Positions 12,400 through 24,131 of a stretch of DNA of 64,000 bases are shown piece by piece. The stretch lies in contig NHNW01000040.1 in assembly GCA_002786025.1 (NCBI GenBank), positions 310,001-374,000 of the forward strand, in the 5' to 3' direction. The DNA is from Zasmidium citrigriseum (taxonomy: Eukaryota > Ascomycota > Dothideomycetes > Mycosphaerellales > Mycosphaerellaceae). Numbering within the stretch: position 1 is the stretch's first letter; every line of letters starts with the position of its first letter. Both the position numbers and the translations under genes were made by a program. Under the pieces are notes generated by a model. It was not told where the DNA came from. It worked only from the letters and a program-made list of their open reading frames with translations, and searched no databases.

Positions 12400-15300
12400 G
12401 GTATCTACTATATTACTAGCCTAATAGCGATAACTCGCCGTAGCGGCGCTCGCTATAATAATACTCCTCTACTAGTAGAACGTCTAACGGAGGACTTACC
12501 TAAATTTATAGACGCCTTTAACGACGTTTATAAAGATTACTTAAAGGCTTTTAGTACTATCTTACTAAAACTTAACGGTGTTACTAACTACTTAGAGTAG
12601 TAGCGATTATTTAAAATCGCTACTCGTATAGTTAGCTACCTAAAGCTACTTAAAGGATAGGAACTAGTACCGACGCTACTTATCGTAGATAAGGTTACCG
12701 ACGACTAGTAGAACCGATATATAATCTAGTTTACTAAATAGAAAGGCTAGAATAATTTACTAATCGGCTATATTCTTTCGACCTACGAACCTTATCTTTA
12801 CTACTAAATCTAAGGCTACAATACGGTTACTAATACTCTAGAGAATATTTCGCGAGTTTACGCTAGTAGTAGCCTAGTATAAGGTACTTAGGTACTCTAG
12901 AATATACTAGCTCTCTTATTTAAGGATTGTAAGGACTTTAAAGAGTTTAAGTAAGAATTTATTCGGCGGATTAATAAATATAAGAGATAGCGAGACGCTA
13001 AGAAGATCTCTAACTAGTTTAAGGCTTACTACCTAGCTATTTTACTCGGTACTCGATTTATAAACTAGTAGAATAATATTAGTAAGTATAATAGCGTTAG
13101 CGGCTATGTACTAAATCGCCGTCTAAAGTCCTTCGATAAGCTACTTACTAGCGCGGAGAATACTTAGACCTCTATAAAGATAAACGACGATACTTCGATT
13201 AACGCTAAATACCGTTCCTTCGCCGCTAGCCTTCGCCCTAGTTAAAAGCGATCTTTTACTAATACCTAGTAATAATAACCTCCCCTTAGAAAGCTCGTTA
13301 GCTAGCCTAACGCTCCCTACTAGTAGCCGTAAGGAAATTACTAAGGGTATACGAATAGATAATACTTTAAGTAAAATCCCGATAAGTACCGTAAATTCCT
13401 AGCTAATAAGAAGCGACGACTCGAGTAGAATTAATCTTCCGGCGCTAACTTATTAAATATTAACCCTTAACGACGCGCCTACCTAAATATTACCGGCGAC
13501 GAAACTAAAGAGATCGATAACCGCTCGAATTTTATAAGCGGTACCTATACTAATAGCGCCTAACTAGAGGACCTCTAACCTAAAGATTAATTAACTTTCT
13601 TACCTAACTTACTATCTACCTTTATTACCTCCTATTAAACCGTTAAGGTAGATATAACGCCTAAAACCGTACGGTAATCGTAATTTCAAAGCTTTAATTA
13701 GGTAATTAATTTAGGAACGGAGGAATATATCTATAACGAACGTAGACTATTTACCGAGTATACGACTCTACCTAAGCCTATTAAAATAGTAGGCTACGGT
13801 ACTAGATTCTTTATAGTCGGCGTTAGGAAGATAACGCTTATAGTCCTTTACCCTACTAGAGTACGAGATCTTATCCTTATAAAGGTAATTTATATCCTAA
13901 AGATAAGTATTAACCTACTATTAGTTATAAAGATTATACGTAACGGCGCTAAGTACCGATCGGTTAGAGGATTATATAGATTTATCGTAAGTAACGGCGA
14001 TATTATCGCTACCGGTACTTAACTCGGATTACTTTAGAAGCTAGATATCTCGTTAGGACGCACCTATCTTAGTTACTAGAATAATAAAGAATAATAACTC
14101 CCCGCGGTATTCTTTAATTAACGGTCTGTTTAGAAGCTTCCGCTCTACGTCTAGTACTAACGAATAGGTTACCTAGGCCTTTAATTACTTCGTAAGACTC
14201 TTACCTAGCTTAGGCTTCCCTATATTAATAGAGATTTTATTTACGACTCTTACCGGTATAATAAAGCTAAGTAGGAGTTCCCTATATCTATACTAATATA
14301 GGCTACCGAGAGGTTCTCGCGAATTTATATAGATTTAGGTAGACTACTACCGCTATCGAAGACTAGTAAAAGGTACTACCTATTACTTATCGACGACTAT
14401 ACTCGCTACTCCTAGATTTACTCCCTTAAGACGAAAGAAGCGCTAGAGGTCTACCGATACTTTAAGGATTTCGAACGGCGAATAATTCGATAGTTTAATA
14501 CCGTTATACGCTATATTCGTACCGACGAAGGAACGGAGTTTACTTAAATAGTAACAAATATTACCTAGTAAGCGGGTATCGACTATTCTATTACTATACT
14601 ATATTAACCCGACTAAAATAGCGTTATAGAGCGTAAATACTAGACGCTCTAGAATATTATTAGGTGTATAAAATAGGACGGCGGCCTACGTAATAAGATA
14701 TAGCCTAAATTACTAAAGGTAGCTATATTTATTAATAATAGATCTCTAACTACTACCCTTCGTAATTTTAAGACTCCGTATAAAGCTCTTACCGGCGACG
14801 TGCCTAAAATCGACTAGATTCGTAGAGTTAGCTACCGCGTATATAAACTAGTACCTAAGAAGAAATTCCCTAAGAAGTACGATAAAAGGGCGTACCTTCG
14901 AATTCTAGTCGGCTTTAATAGCTATTATATCTACCGACTCTAGGATCTAATTACTAGTAAGGTTAAACGTATAAAAGAGGTGCTTTTCGATAAGGATCTT
15001 CGACTAGACTATAGCGGTATTAATACTAAAGCGCTAATACTCGGTATTAATAAAACGGCGCCCTAGGCTCCTAAGGAAATACTACCCGCTAGCGAGTCTA
15101 CCGACACCTATAGCTAGCGCTTCCCTACTAATATTCTACCTACTCTTAAATAATTAGCTACGCGGTTCGAGGGGGAGAAATACCGCCTTTAACTAAATAA
15201 CTATCTACTTCCGAACCCTACGTAACTAATTTCGTAGCCTCTACCGATTTATCTACTACCTCTACTAGCTAATTTAATACCTATTCCGGTACTAACGAAT

Positions 15301-17060
15301 CTACTGCTCCCCTTAATTTATAATTACGGTATATATTAATAGTACGAGCTTACCCTAATAGTTAACTATTATTGCTCTAGTATTACTAATAAGGACTTAA
15401 TATTAGTATTCGCCGCTATAGCAAAGTACGACCGTAACGAACTAGTAATAGAAATTAAGCTAGAGAATAGCGCTTAACCTAGTAATACGTTCGCCTAGCT
15501 ATCTAAATAAGATCCTATAGTCCTAAAGACGTACGAAGAGGCAATTAACTTACCGTATAGTAAATAGTAGAAGAAAGCTATTTAAGAGGAATTCGACTCC
15601 CTTATTAAAAATAGCACCTAGAGACTAGTTAATATTATAACTACTACTATACCGATCCTCTCTAGTAAATAGGTATTTACCCTAAAGCGAGGAGCTAATA
15701 ACGAGATAATACGATTTAAAGCTCGATAGGTTGTCCGCGGTTTTAAGTAGTAAGAAGGGATTAACTTCTTAGAGACCTTCGCCGCTATAGTTAAACTAAT
15801 AAGTTACCGAATCCTCTTCTCGCTAGTAGCGAAACATTACTAGTATATCTATTAAATAGACGTTAAAATAGCGTTCTTATACGGCGATATTAATATAGAT
15901 ATTTACGTCGAACTACCTCCTAGCTACCGAACTACCGGTAAGGCGTATAAGCTTATTAAAGTATTATACGGCCTAAAGTAAGTACTACGAATCTAGTATA
16001 AGACTCTTACGGAATTACTAAAGAAGCTCGGCTTCGAGGTATACCTATACGACTTAGCGGTCTTTAGAAAGGGATAGATATTTATACTCGTTTATATTAA
16101 TAACCTACTTATCGCTAGGGCTAACCTTAATTTTATTAATAGAGTTAAGAAATCCCTAGCGGAGTAGTTTAATATAAAGGATATAGATAAATACTTATTC
16201 TTCCTCGGAATTAAGGTAGAACGTACTAATAATAGTAGTATTCGACTAATATAGGGCGGTTAAATTATAGCGATAATAGAGCGCTTCGGACTAACTAACG
16301 CTAATCTAGTTATAACGCTATACGTCGCTAGTAAACGATAGGAACCTACTCCCTAAGACTATATTACTAGCGATAAGGATAGACTAGAATATTAATTAAT
16401 AGTTAGATCTTTAATATATACTATACTCGGAACCCGACTAGATCTAGCCTTCTCGGTATTATAAGCTAGTCGCTATTATTTAAATCCTTTACCGGAATAC
16501 TAATACTAAATTAAAAGGATCCTCTAGTACTTACTTAGAATAAAAGACGTTAGACTAGAATTCGAAGGAAAGTATACTAACCTCCTAGGATTTAGCGACG
16601 CTAAGTATACTAGAGACCGATTAGATAGTAAGTTAATTAGGGGTTATATCTTTACCGTAGGAGGTACTATAGTTAGCTAGCGTTATAAGAAGTAGACTAC
16701 TATCGCCCTTTCTACTATAGAAGCCGAGTATATAGCTCTATATTATATAGTAAAGGAATTAATCTAGTTAAAGGAAATAATAGGCTTCTATAGCTACCCT
16801 TAGAAAACGACGCCTATCCGAGTCGATAATTAAAGTACTATCTAGATTTCTAATAACCCTAAACTATATAAGCGTACGAAGTATATCTAAGTATAGTACT
16901 ACTTTATAAGGGAATTAGTTAAGGACGGATCGATTATAGTACTTTATATACCTAGATACTTTAATACTACGGATATCTTTACTAAGGTACTAGACTAACG
17001 GATATTCGAGCGGTACGTAAAGGCGATAGGAATAGTTAGACTTAAGGAAGGTCGATTAAA
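12400..17060 (+). pseudogene. RIP-killed gag-pol of element 1
   Basis: Reading through TAG/TAA codons shows a Copia polyprotein. A Gag-like part lies at about 12480-13400 with a zinc-knuckle remnant near 13330-13400. Integrase lies at about 14040-14900, with the remnants LLLIDDYTRYS near 14380, RTDEGTEF near 14515 and IERKY near 14625. Reverse transcriptase lies at about 15560-16300, with VLYGLK near 15960 and the catalytic YVDD box decayed to YINN near 16095. RNase H lies at about 16550-17000 with STIEAEY near 16715. Amino-acid changes at these boxes are those produced by TG-to-TA on the coding strand. It is non-functional. Confidence 0.9.
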
Positions 17061-17246
17061 GAAGCTAAAAGAAAAGGATAGTAAGTTAGTTAAGGTATTT
17101 ATTAGTATTTTAGTAAGTAGCGGTAGTTACTCTTTTCCCTATCTTAACGACTCTAAGAAGGGTTTTTAATAAGAGCTATAGGATATTAGTTTAAGGGGGA
17201 GTTAGGCGCTCTAGCAAATTGATTTAAACGTAACCCGATAACGTTC

Positions 17247-17255
17247 AAGGGGGAG
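17247..17255 (+). other. Polypurine tract of element 1
   Basis: AAGGGGGAG lies directly before the 3' LTR. This is the expected place and composition for the plus-strand primer of an LTR retrotransposon. Confidence 0.85.
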
Positions 17256-17363
17256 TGTTAGAGTGCAGGGTCTGACCGTCATCGATTTACGTAAGGATAT
17301 ATATATAGATAGCTGATCACCCCTTCATAGGTTAATCAATGCTTTGGCTCATAATCTTCAACA
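17256..17363 (+). repeat. 3' LTR of element 1 (108 bp)
   Basis: Same length as the 5' LTR and nearly identical. It is followed at once by CTTCT (17364-17368), the right copy of the target duplication. Confidence 0.95.
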
Positions 17364-18874
17364 CTTCTGCCCGACCTGGAACTCCTGGACTGGACATCTC
17401 GTACTTAATGTACGAGGGCGCTCCTTTTGTGCAGTCGGAATCAATCTCTTCAGGCTCGCGTGGTGGGCATTGACGGCAAACCTTAAGGAATGGGGCTCAA
17501 TATGGGCCTCGTGCCCCAACAGATTGCACGGTTGACGGTGGTGGCCGCCGCGTGCGGCTCTGCTTGCCCAAAGCCAGTGCGACGTCTCTGAGACATCACC
17601 AGGATCGGAAGGCTTCCGCCGGGATGTGGGAGGTGATGGTTGCTGTGCCTCTCCGCTCTGGGTGATGTGCCTGTGCCTGTACGAAGCATGGCGGCGACCA
17701 CCACGCACCGCTGTCTTCACGCACAGCTCGTCGAGGGTCGCGCTCGCGGGCACGAAGCCTACGGCGTTGCATCCCAGAGCTCATTCGTACCCCTTCCCCT
17801 TCGTGGACGCATGCGTATTCGTGGTGCGGGTCATGACGGGCTCTGCTCGAGCGTTGCAGCGTGGCCGCCGTGCCTCGCAGCAGACGAAGAGGTGCTAGCG
17901 AGGCCAGGCTAGTCGTCTTTTCGGCGTCGTGCACCTGTGCAAGTGCGCCTCCCTCCCCATCCCGTGGGCTAGCGGTGCAGTAGCCTCTCTACCTCAGGAG
18001 CGTAGCCGCATGCGAGGCTAGACAGGGACAGCTGCGTGGTCGACAGCTGGGGCGCTGCAGCCAAGTGTATCAGATCTGCCCAGGGTGCGAGCTCGATGTA
18101 CCGTCATCCCGGCACGAACGCCCTCTGTTACACGCGCATCACGAGTCGGCAGCAGCGCCATACAGTGCACCGGAGAATAATAACGAGGCCGTGATGCACT
18201 CCTCCCACCTGGGCCGCGCCATTCCCTATGGATATTAATATCGCGGGATCGCCCCTGCAGTCAGTCTTAGCGACGGCTGCTCCCAGGCGACCAGCACTCC
18301 CTAGCGCACTTCACCCGGTAGATCACCATCCGCCGGACAACTGCCATGACACTTCTCCAACCCAGCGGCCAGCGGTGCCCCCGTTGTCACGACGAGCTCG
18401 CGCGCGCTCGCCAGTTGCACACGCCATGCCGCCCGTCCGACGGGCAAAGTGCCGTCTTGAGGCCGTGGCCGTGGGCCTTTCTCGTCATCCCGCAGCGTCG
18501 CCTGCTGGTCTGCCACCCCCCAGCACGGGCGATCCATGCCGGTCTCAGCGCTGCTTCATCGACGTGCAATGTTTAGAGCGTTTTGAGTTATGGCGCTGCG
18601 AGCTAAGACGCCCTCCTGCGAGCTTAGATCACCGTCGGGAGGAGGGAGGCACTGTTCTGTCCCATGCTCGCCCTCTAATTGACCGTCTGGCCGCCTATTT
18701 CCCACCGCAACTCACCAACACTGCACGACACTCCAGACACCTGTCGATGAACTCCAGATCTGCCTTACCCCATACCGCCATCTGATTCAGGTCGCCGACT
18801 ACACATTCATTCTCCGGCGTCCAATCTCTCGACCGCGTTTTAGTCACAGCCCGTCAAGGGTCGGAGCAGCAAAC
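17364..18874. other. GC-rich stretch without a confident gene
   Basis: This 1.5-kb stretch right of element 1 holds the right target duplication copy and, near 17400-17590, short plus-strand coding-like segments such as LMYEGAPFVQSES and GLVPQQIARLTVV in different frames. These may be part of the gene debris split by the element. The rest is the probable promoter and leader of the gene at 18875. A 185-codon ORF at 18228-18785 has no protein-like features and is not called. Confidence 0.4.
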
Positions 18875-19639
18875 ATGACCATGTCCTTACCCCGTCCGTC
18901 GGCTGTTGGAACACGGCCTGCCTACCTCGACAACTTGTTTCGAGACGCTCCGACAACACCTGGTGCACATTCTTCGACGAGCAGCATCTCCTGCGCGAGC
19001 AGTGCTTCCAACTACGACCTTCGATCCGCATATCACACTTCCAGGCCACTCACGCCCGCCGTGGAGGAAGATAAAAGCGATACCTTCAGTGTGCGGAGCA
19101 AGAAATCCTTCTTGACTCCAAGGAGATTCAAGCTGGGTTCTATTCTACACAGGCGGACGTATCCTCAATCAGACGACCTGGATCTCTCGCGGCCATCAAC
19201 AGGGCGGCTGGCGCCTCAATCAGAGCCGTCGTCGCCACCTCCGCCACCATGCTCACCTCCCTCGGCGAATGATACTCCTGTTCAGGTCATCCCTCAACGA
19301 CCATCGCTGCCAAAGATTCAGACGAACTTTCCACCGCCTCGAGCGATTAGCACGTATGCGAAGAAGCCTTTACCTGCTGTGCCTGGCCAACAACCAAAAC
19401 CGCAACCACCGCCAGAGGTAGCACGACCGAAACTCTCACGCCAGCAATCGAACACTTCGGGGGCCGAGCTGAACTGTCAACGATGCTACTACTACGCTGC
19501 CCGCAATTGTAATGGTTGGGTATTAGGAGGGGAGCCTGGCGATGCTTGCGAGATGTGCTTGGTATGGTCATTCTCCCGCGTACGGCATGGAAAAGAACTA
19601 ACGTTTCTCCAGCAATCCGGTTACTTCGGAGCGAAATGA
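18875..19639 (+). CDS. Proline-rich hypothetical protein with C-terminal cysteine cluster
   Basis: Exons 18875-19561 and 19613-19639, 237 aa. The 51-nt intron has donor GTATGG, branch AACTAACG and acceptor TCCAG. It is a multiple of three and stop-free, so retention would add 17 residues. The protein is Ser/Pro-rich and largely disordered, with a PPPPPCSPP run around residue 125. It ends in a compact cysteine module, NCQRCYYYAARNCNGW followed by ACEMCL, a possible zinc-binding knuckle with two CxxC pairs. I do not recognise the family. The second Met (residue 3) is an equally possible start. Confidence 0.65.
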   Translation: MTMSLPRPSAVGTRPAYLDNLFRDAPTTPGAHSSTSSISCASSASNYDLRSAYHTSRPLTPAVEEDKSDTFSVRSKKSFLTPRRFKLGSILHRRTYPQSDDLDLSRPSTGRLAPQSEPSSPPPPPCSPPSANDTPVQVIPQRPSLPKIQTNFPPPRAISTYAKKPLPAVPGQQPKPQPPPEVARPKLSRQQSNTSGAELNCQRCYYYAARNCNGWVLGGEPGDACEMCLVWSFSRVRHGKELTFLQQSGYFGAK

Positions 19640-20900
19640 TTTTCACGAAACTCTTTTCATATTGTATCACTAACGATTGGGCGTTCTACCATGCAAGGCG
19701 TTGGGGGCGACACGACTATAGACGGATTTGATTTCACCTTCACGGGCGGATGGACTTTTTCACGATGTGGCGTTGAACACGTCTCCTCACAATGGAGACG
19801 ATTCGTTTGCTTTGTATGTTTGCTGAAATGCACAAATGGCCAATTTGGGTCATTGACGACGACGAAAAGCGGGTCGATCGTTTGGGAGGAAAAGACAACA
19901 TTGTGATTTGAAGAGATATGGGACCAAAAGCAAAGCGTGGGCGCTGGCTGGCGAGGCAAAAAGCGATCAGAGTTCATTCGATGACGCTGATTGATTTGAC
20001 CATCTACTTCGAACGCGACTTCTTGAAGGGGAAGTTGTATAGATATTTTGTACAAAAGAGATGTCGAGATTGAGTACCCAGCCATCTGGACGCCACTGTG
20101 ACACTGCATATCGCCTCTTTCAATCTTGGGAGCTCCACACACAGGTTACACAGTGATGGCGAGGCCATCTCTTCACATGCAAGACTCGCGACTTTCGAGA
20201 ACCAACAAGCCTCTTCTCGTCTATCTCGTCGCGTCTTCACAGCAACATGCAGGTCCCACACCCTCCTCCCAAATCGACGCGCGACCTGCACGCCTCACCC
20301 GCGACGCCTCCTGCAGGTCCACTCCCGTGGAAGAAAAGCTTAATCAACCGAGCTTTTCTTCCTTTCGATCGGCATCCTTTGCCTCTCCCTTTTGAGGCGT
20401 AAAAACGAAAACGTCTTGCATGCCTGCCGTATTGGGACAATACACATTGTTGTCCGTCTGCTTCCGTCTTTGCCATCTTTCGCAGCTGTGATGGGAGGAT
20501 TCCTGCGCGGCTCGGCGATTTTATCCTCCCTTCTGCAGCTGTTTCAGTACCGCCAGAACTGACCATGAGTTCATGAGTTGGTCTTTGGTACGCGATCGGA
20601 GCCGTACCATGGGACGGGTCTGCAGGGCATTTGTTTCCCTGCTTGCAGCACATGGACGCGGATGAGGGGCGTGTATGCACTTAACATCGACATGTGCAGC
20701 GGATGTTCGACTGGCGATTCCGTGGTGGGCGAGATGGAGGGAATTGGTACGGATGGAGAGAATAAGAGGCGCGGCTCTCGCTGCTTGCATTCCTGATTAC
20801 TTTGCCCAAGTCTTGTATCGGAGTATACTCCATCTGCACTGTCCTCATGTATTTTCCCCGTCGTGCGACGCTCTGGTACGGCTTCGACTCCTGCGGTCTT
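19640..20900. other. Intergenic stretch between convergent genes
   Basis: About 1.26 kb between the ends of a plus-strand and a minus-strand gene. It contains ORFs of up to 161 codons, but none shows domain-like sequence or splice support. Nothing further was recognised. Confidence 0.45.
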
Positions 20901-21746
20901 CTAGTCGTATTGGAAAGCTCCCAGCGCACCTGGTACGGTCAGCGAAGAGTCACGATTGGGCGGCAATGCACTCACCGTCGGGGACACTATCATTGACATA
21001 GAGAAAGACGATGTCACAATCCTCTGTCTCCAGATCCGTTTCAGGCAGGTCAGCAACAATCCTGCGTCGACCCTCGCTTCCGCGTGGTTTACAGGCTGCC
21101 CAATGGTGACCGTCGGGTCCGAAATACCCAGCATCCACGTATGCGACATTCTCCCCATTGTAAGCTACATCCGGGAACAACGAACTGTGCGCGTGGGTAA
21201 AGGCCAAAGTACCGTCTGTCTTGATATAGATGTACTGGTCTCCTGGAACATTGACTGCCAAGCTGTTCGACTGGAAGACCGTGTTCGCTTCGTACGTTCC
21301 GCATCCGGATTCGAATGGACAGAATTTGTTTGGTTCGCCGCCGACCCAGAATTGATTGTCGCTGGCTTGGATGAACTCCAAGTTGTAGTCTTTGCCCATG
21401 GCATCGACTTGGAGGAAGAATGTTCCATTTTCCTTTGGAGGCACCGAGAGAGTGAGTCCGTTGCAGCTGGTGATCCATGTTAGTCCGTTGCTCGTCAGCT
21501 GCAGGCAAGGGAAGCCCACTGGTATTGCAAGTCGTTGTAGCATTGATCGTATCCGCATAAGAGGTAAGGCCTGCCGTCCACGATCTCACATAGATGTTCG
21601 CCGTAGCTGTTCGATGCACAGTAGTGCGTGTCGTGGTTGTACCAGGCGGGACATCCGGTGTCATTGCGGGCAGAGATGTGGTCGAGCGAGACGACGAAAG
21701 GTGCCAACAGTAGAAGCGTGAAAAGAGCGTTCGTGTTGAAGGCCAT
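20901..21746 (-). CDS. Secreted cysteine-rich protein, possibly IgE-binding-protein-like
   Basis: Exons (minus) 21746-21520, 21466-20976 and 20929-20901, 248 aa. Intron 1 is 53 nt (donor GTGGGC, branch GACTAAC, acceptor CACCAG); intron 2 is 46 nt (donor GTGAGT, branch CTGAC, acceptor ACCAG). Residues 1-20 are a clear signal peptide (hydrophobic LFTLLLLAPFVVS). A six-cysteine module follows (Cys32, 43, 53, 64, 69, 77). Then comes a beta-rich domain with FWVGGEPNKFCPF, VNVPGDQYIYIKTDGTL and a GAFQYD ending, which recalls the fungal secreted IgE-binding-protein-like family. Potential N-glycosylation sites include Asn28. Expected to be extracellular; its role is unknown, and in a plant-associated fungus it would be worth testing as an apoplastic protein. 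Confidence 0.82.
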
Positions 21747-22465
21747 GAGTGCAGCACAGATGAGAAGCTGAGAATCAAAGACTTCTTGCAGATCGGGTGA
21801 GAAATCGAGACTTCACCTACCGATTCTTATATGGTTCATGTTGCTGTCGATTCGCGTCAGGTAGGATGATGGCGTATTGGTACCTGGCTCCTGCTGCTGC
21901 TTTCCGTCGAGTATTTGATGTCTCGCGTTACGGACGGGACTTATGGGGAGCCCAGAAAAGCTGCGAGTATTCCCACAGCAGGCAGAACAGCAGCACACAT
22001 GACAGATGGACCAGATTGCCTTGGAACCAAGTCGGTCGCCTTGCCCAAGCCCCCGTGTGATCGCACTTCCCCAGGACATCAAGGCATTGCCGAAGGTGGC
22101 CCAGTCCGAGCACGACAGTACAAGCCTGGCTCGCGAGACGTGGTGTCCATCTGTCAGCTGGTGTGATGATGTTGTGCTCCATCGGCAAAGGCGTGAGAGC
22201 GTCAAGCGAGGTGGAGGAAGAGAAGGAGATGCGGACAAAGACGGAGGAAGTCGACTCCACACACCAAGCGCACAGACGCCGATCGCGCCCTTTGAAGCTT
22301 GGCGTGGAGTGGGCGAGTGAGTAACCTCGCTTCTTTCATGGCCGTCGCACGCAATTATATCTGCTGCTCTGTCCTGCTCGCTTCCTGGGAATGGCCGTCA
22401 CCATCGTTCGCTACTGATTGACTCGAGTTACACGGCACAAAAGCGCTGCTGGACCAGCCGCCAAG
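21747..22465. promoter_or_regulatory. Divergent promoter region
   Basis: These 719 bp separate the head-to-head starts of the secreted-protein gene and glutamate 5-kinase. No gene-like ORF survives inspection. An AT-rich element (AATTATAT) lies near 22354, about 110 bp before the kinase start. Confidence 0.45.
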
Positions 22466-23896
22466 ATGAAGGAGAAGCACCTCACCATTGTGATCAAGCT
22501 CGGTACATTACTTGTAAACCACGATACTCCTGTTGCGGACTAGCATTGTCGTACTGACTGCCTTGCGCCAGGCACTTCCTCCATAGTCGACGAAAAGACC
22601 CACGAGCCGCTGCTAGCCACCCTGTCCACCATCGTCGAGACCGCGGCCAGTCTACGCCATGACGGTCACCGAGTTGTCATCTGCTCCTCGGGAGCCATTG
22701 GAATGGCGTTGCGGCAGATGGACATGGAGAAGAGACCGAAGCACCTCCCACAAGTCCAGGCTTTAGCAGCGATAGGACAATGCAAGCTCATGGCCATGTG
22801 GGACCAGCTGTTCTCGCATATGCGCCAACCAGTCGCCCAGATCTTGTTGACGAGGAACGACATCGCCGACCGGACGCAATACCTCAATGCTCAGAATACC
22901 TTCGTCGAGTTGCTTCATATGGGTGTCATTCCGATTGTCAATGAAAACGATACACTGTCGGTGCAAGAGATTAGGTTTGGTGACAACGATACATTGAGTG
23001 CAATCACGGCAGGCATGGTTTCAGCAGACTACCTGTTCCTCATGACAGATGTAGACTGTCTGTATGACAAGAATCCTCGAACGAATCCAGACGCAAAAGC
23101 CATAGAGGTGGTTGAGGATATTGCAGAGCTTGCGGCAGATACATCGAGTGCGGGAAGTGCCCTCGGGACTGGTGGCATGAGCACAAAGATCACGGCGGCT
23201 CGACTGGCGACCGCAGCTGGTGTCACGACGGTCATCACCAGAAGCAGCTCGCCTGGAAATATTGCTGCAATCGTCAAGCACGCAGAGGCTCAGAGAAGTG
23301 CCGCTCGGAGTATGGAGAACAGCGGAGAGCTTCCTCCGCAAAACGAGAGCATAGACTCCCAGGTCCTCAAGCGGGACGTCGTCGTCAATGGAGACTCAAA
23401 GCCCAAGCTAGACGAACCCGATCATCCTCCACTACACACTCGTTTCTTACCGGCCCTGCAACCCATACGAGATCGTTATTTCTGGTTGCTTCATGGCCTC
23501 GCTCCGCATGGCACTATCTACATCGACGAAGGGGCCCACTCTGCGGTCTCGCACAAAGCCGGTCTCTTGCCTGTCGGAGTCGTGGATGTGGAAGGTAGCT
23601 TTGGCCAGCATGAATGCGTGCGTGTCATGGTGCTTCCTTCAAGACACGCTCCCCTCAGCAGCGCAGAAGATGTTGGCAGGGCTGTTGTCAACTACTCGTC
23701 GGCTGAGATCAAGAGAATACGCGGCGTCAAGAGCAGTCAGATCGCTGAGATCATCGGCTACGCTGATTCCGAGTATGTGGCTCTGCGAGACAGCATTGCT
23801 TTGTACAAGAGAGAAATGAGCCGCCCGGTTACCCCCATGATCGATGACCAGAAGCGCTGGAGCGTTGGGAGCCTGGGCCGTTATGTTGAGGGATGA
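22466..23896 (+). CDS. proB: Glutamate 5-kinase (proline biosynthesis, first step)
   Basis: Exons 22466-22502 and 22572-23896, 453 aa; the intron (69 nt, donor GTACAT, branch CTGAC, acceptor GCCAG) splits the codon of Gly13. The enzyme phosphorylates L-glutamate to glutamyl-5-phosphate in the cytosol and is usually feedback-inhibited by proline. The amino-acid-kinase domain shows LGTSSIV (12-18), the NEND box (136-139), FGDND (147-152) and TDVDCLYDKNP (171-181). A C-terminal PUA domain begins near residue 326 (IDEGAHSAVSHKAGLLPVG). An insert of roughly 50 residues, rich in polar residues, lies between the two domains. The yeast equivalent is PRO1. In fungi this kinase is separate from glutamyl-phosphate reductase, as here. 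Confidence 0.95.
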
Positions 23897-24131
23897 TCAG
23901 TGAACGGGAAAGTCGTCGTCGGCACTTCACTACAAGCTCAACCTTGGATCTGCCTCGATGCACTGAGAGCACTTTTGGGGAAATGATGTGGTCGTTTGAT
24001 TCAGTCGCATCCATGTTCGCTAGCGTGGTCTTGGCGCCTGCCCTAAAGGCAAACGCGCCGCCAGCTTCACTTGCTGCTTCTCACTCACCAACACAACACT
24101 TTCATCAACATCGGTCCCGTTCACAAGCGCA

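Larger units (their letters stand above)
11279..17363 (+). mobile_element. Ty1/Copia LTR retrotransposon, element 1, full length, RIP-inactivated
   Basis: A 6085-bp element with 108-bp LTRs starting TGTTAG and ending AACA, a 5-bp target duplication, a primer-binding site after the 5' LTR and a purine tract before the 3' LTR. Decayed plus-strand frames appear in the order Gag, integrase, reverse transcriptase, RNase H, which is the Copia order. The interior is almost without CA or TG dinucleotides and rich in TA. Stop codons are nearly all TAG/TAA where CAG/CAA would be expected, the mark of RIP acting on both strands. No open frame above 60 codons remains between about 11305 and 17340, so the copy cannot encode its proteins. 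Confidence 0.95.

Noticed and set aside
11387..17255. Many short AT-rich ORF-like stretches inside element 1 as host genes
   Set aside because: All are remnants of the RIP-mutated Copia polyprotein or chance frames in TA-rich DNA.
18228..18785. 185-codon plus-strand ORF upstream of the proline-rich gene
   Set aside because: Composition is that of GC-rich leader sequence; no domain, and it lies where a promoter is expected.
21089..21778. 229-codon minus-strand ORF over the secreted-protein gene
   Set aside because: It is a shifted frame of the same strand; the spliced frame has a signal peptide, ordered cysteines and a family-like ending.
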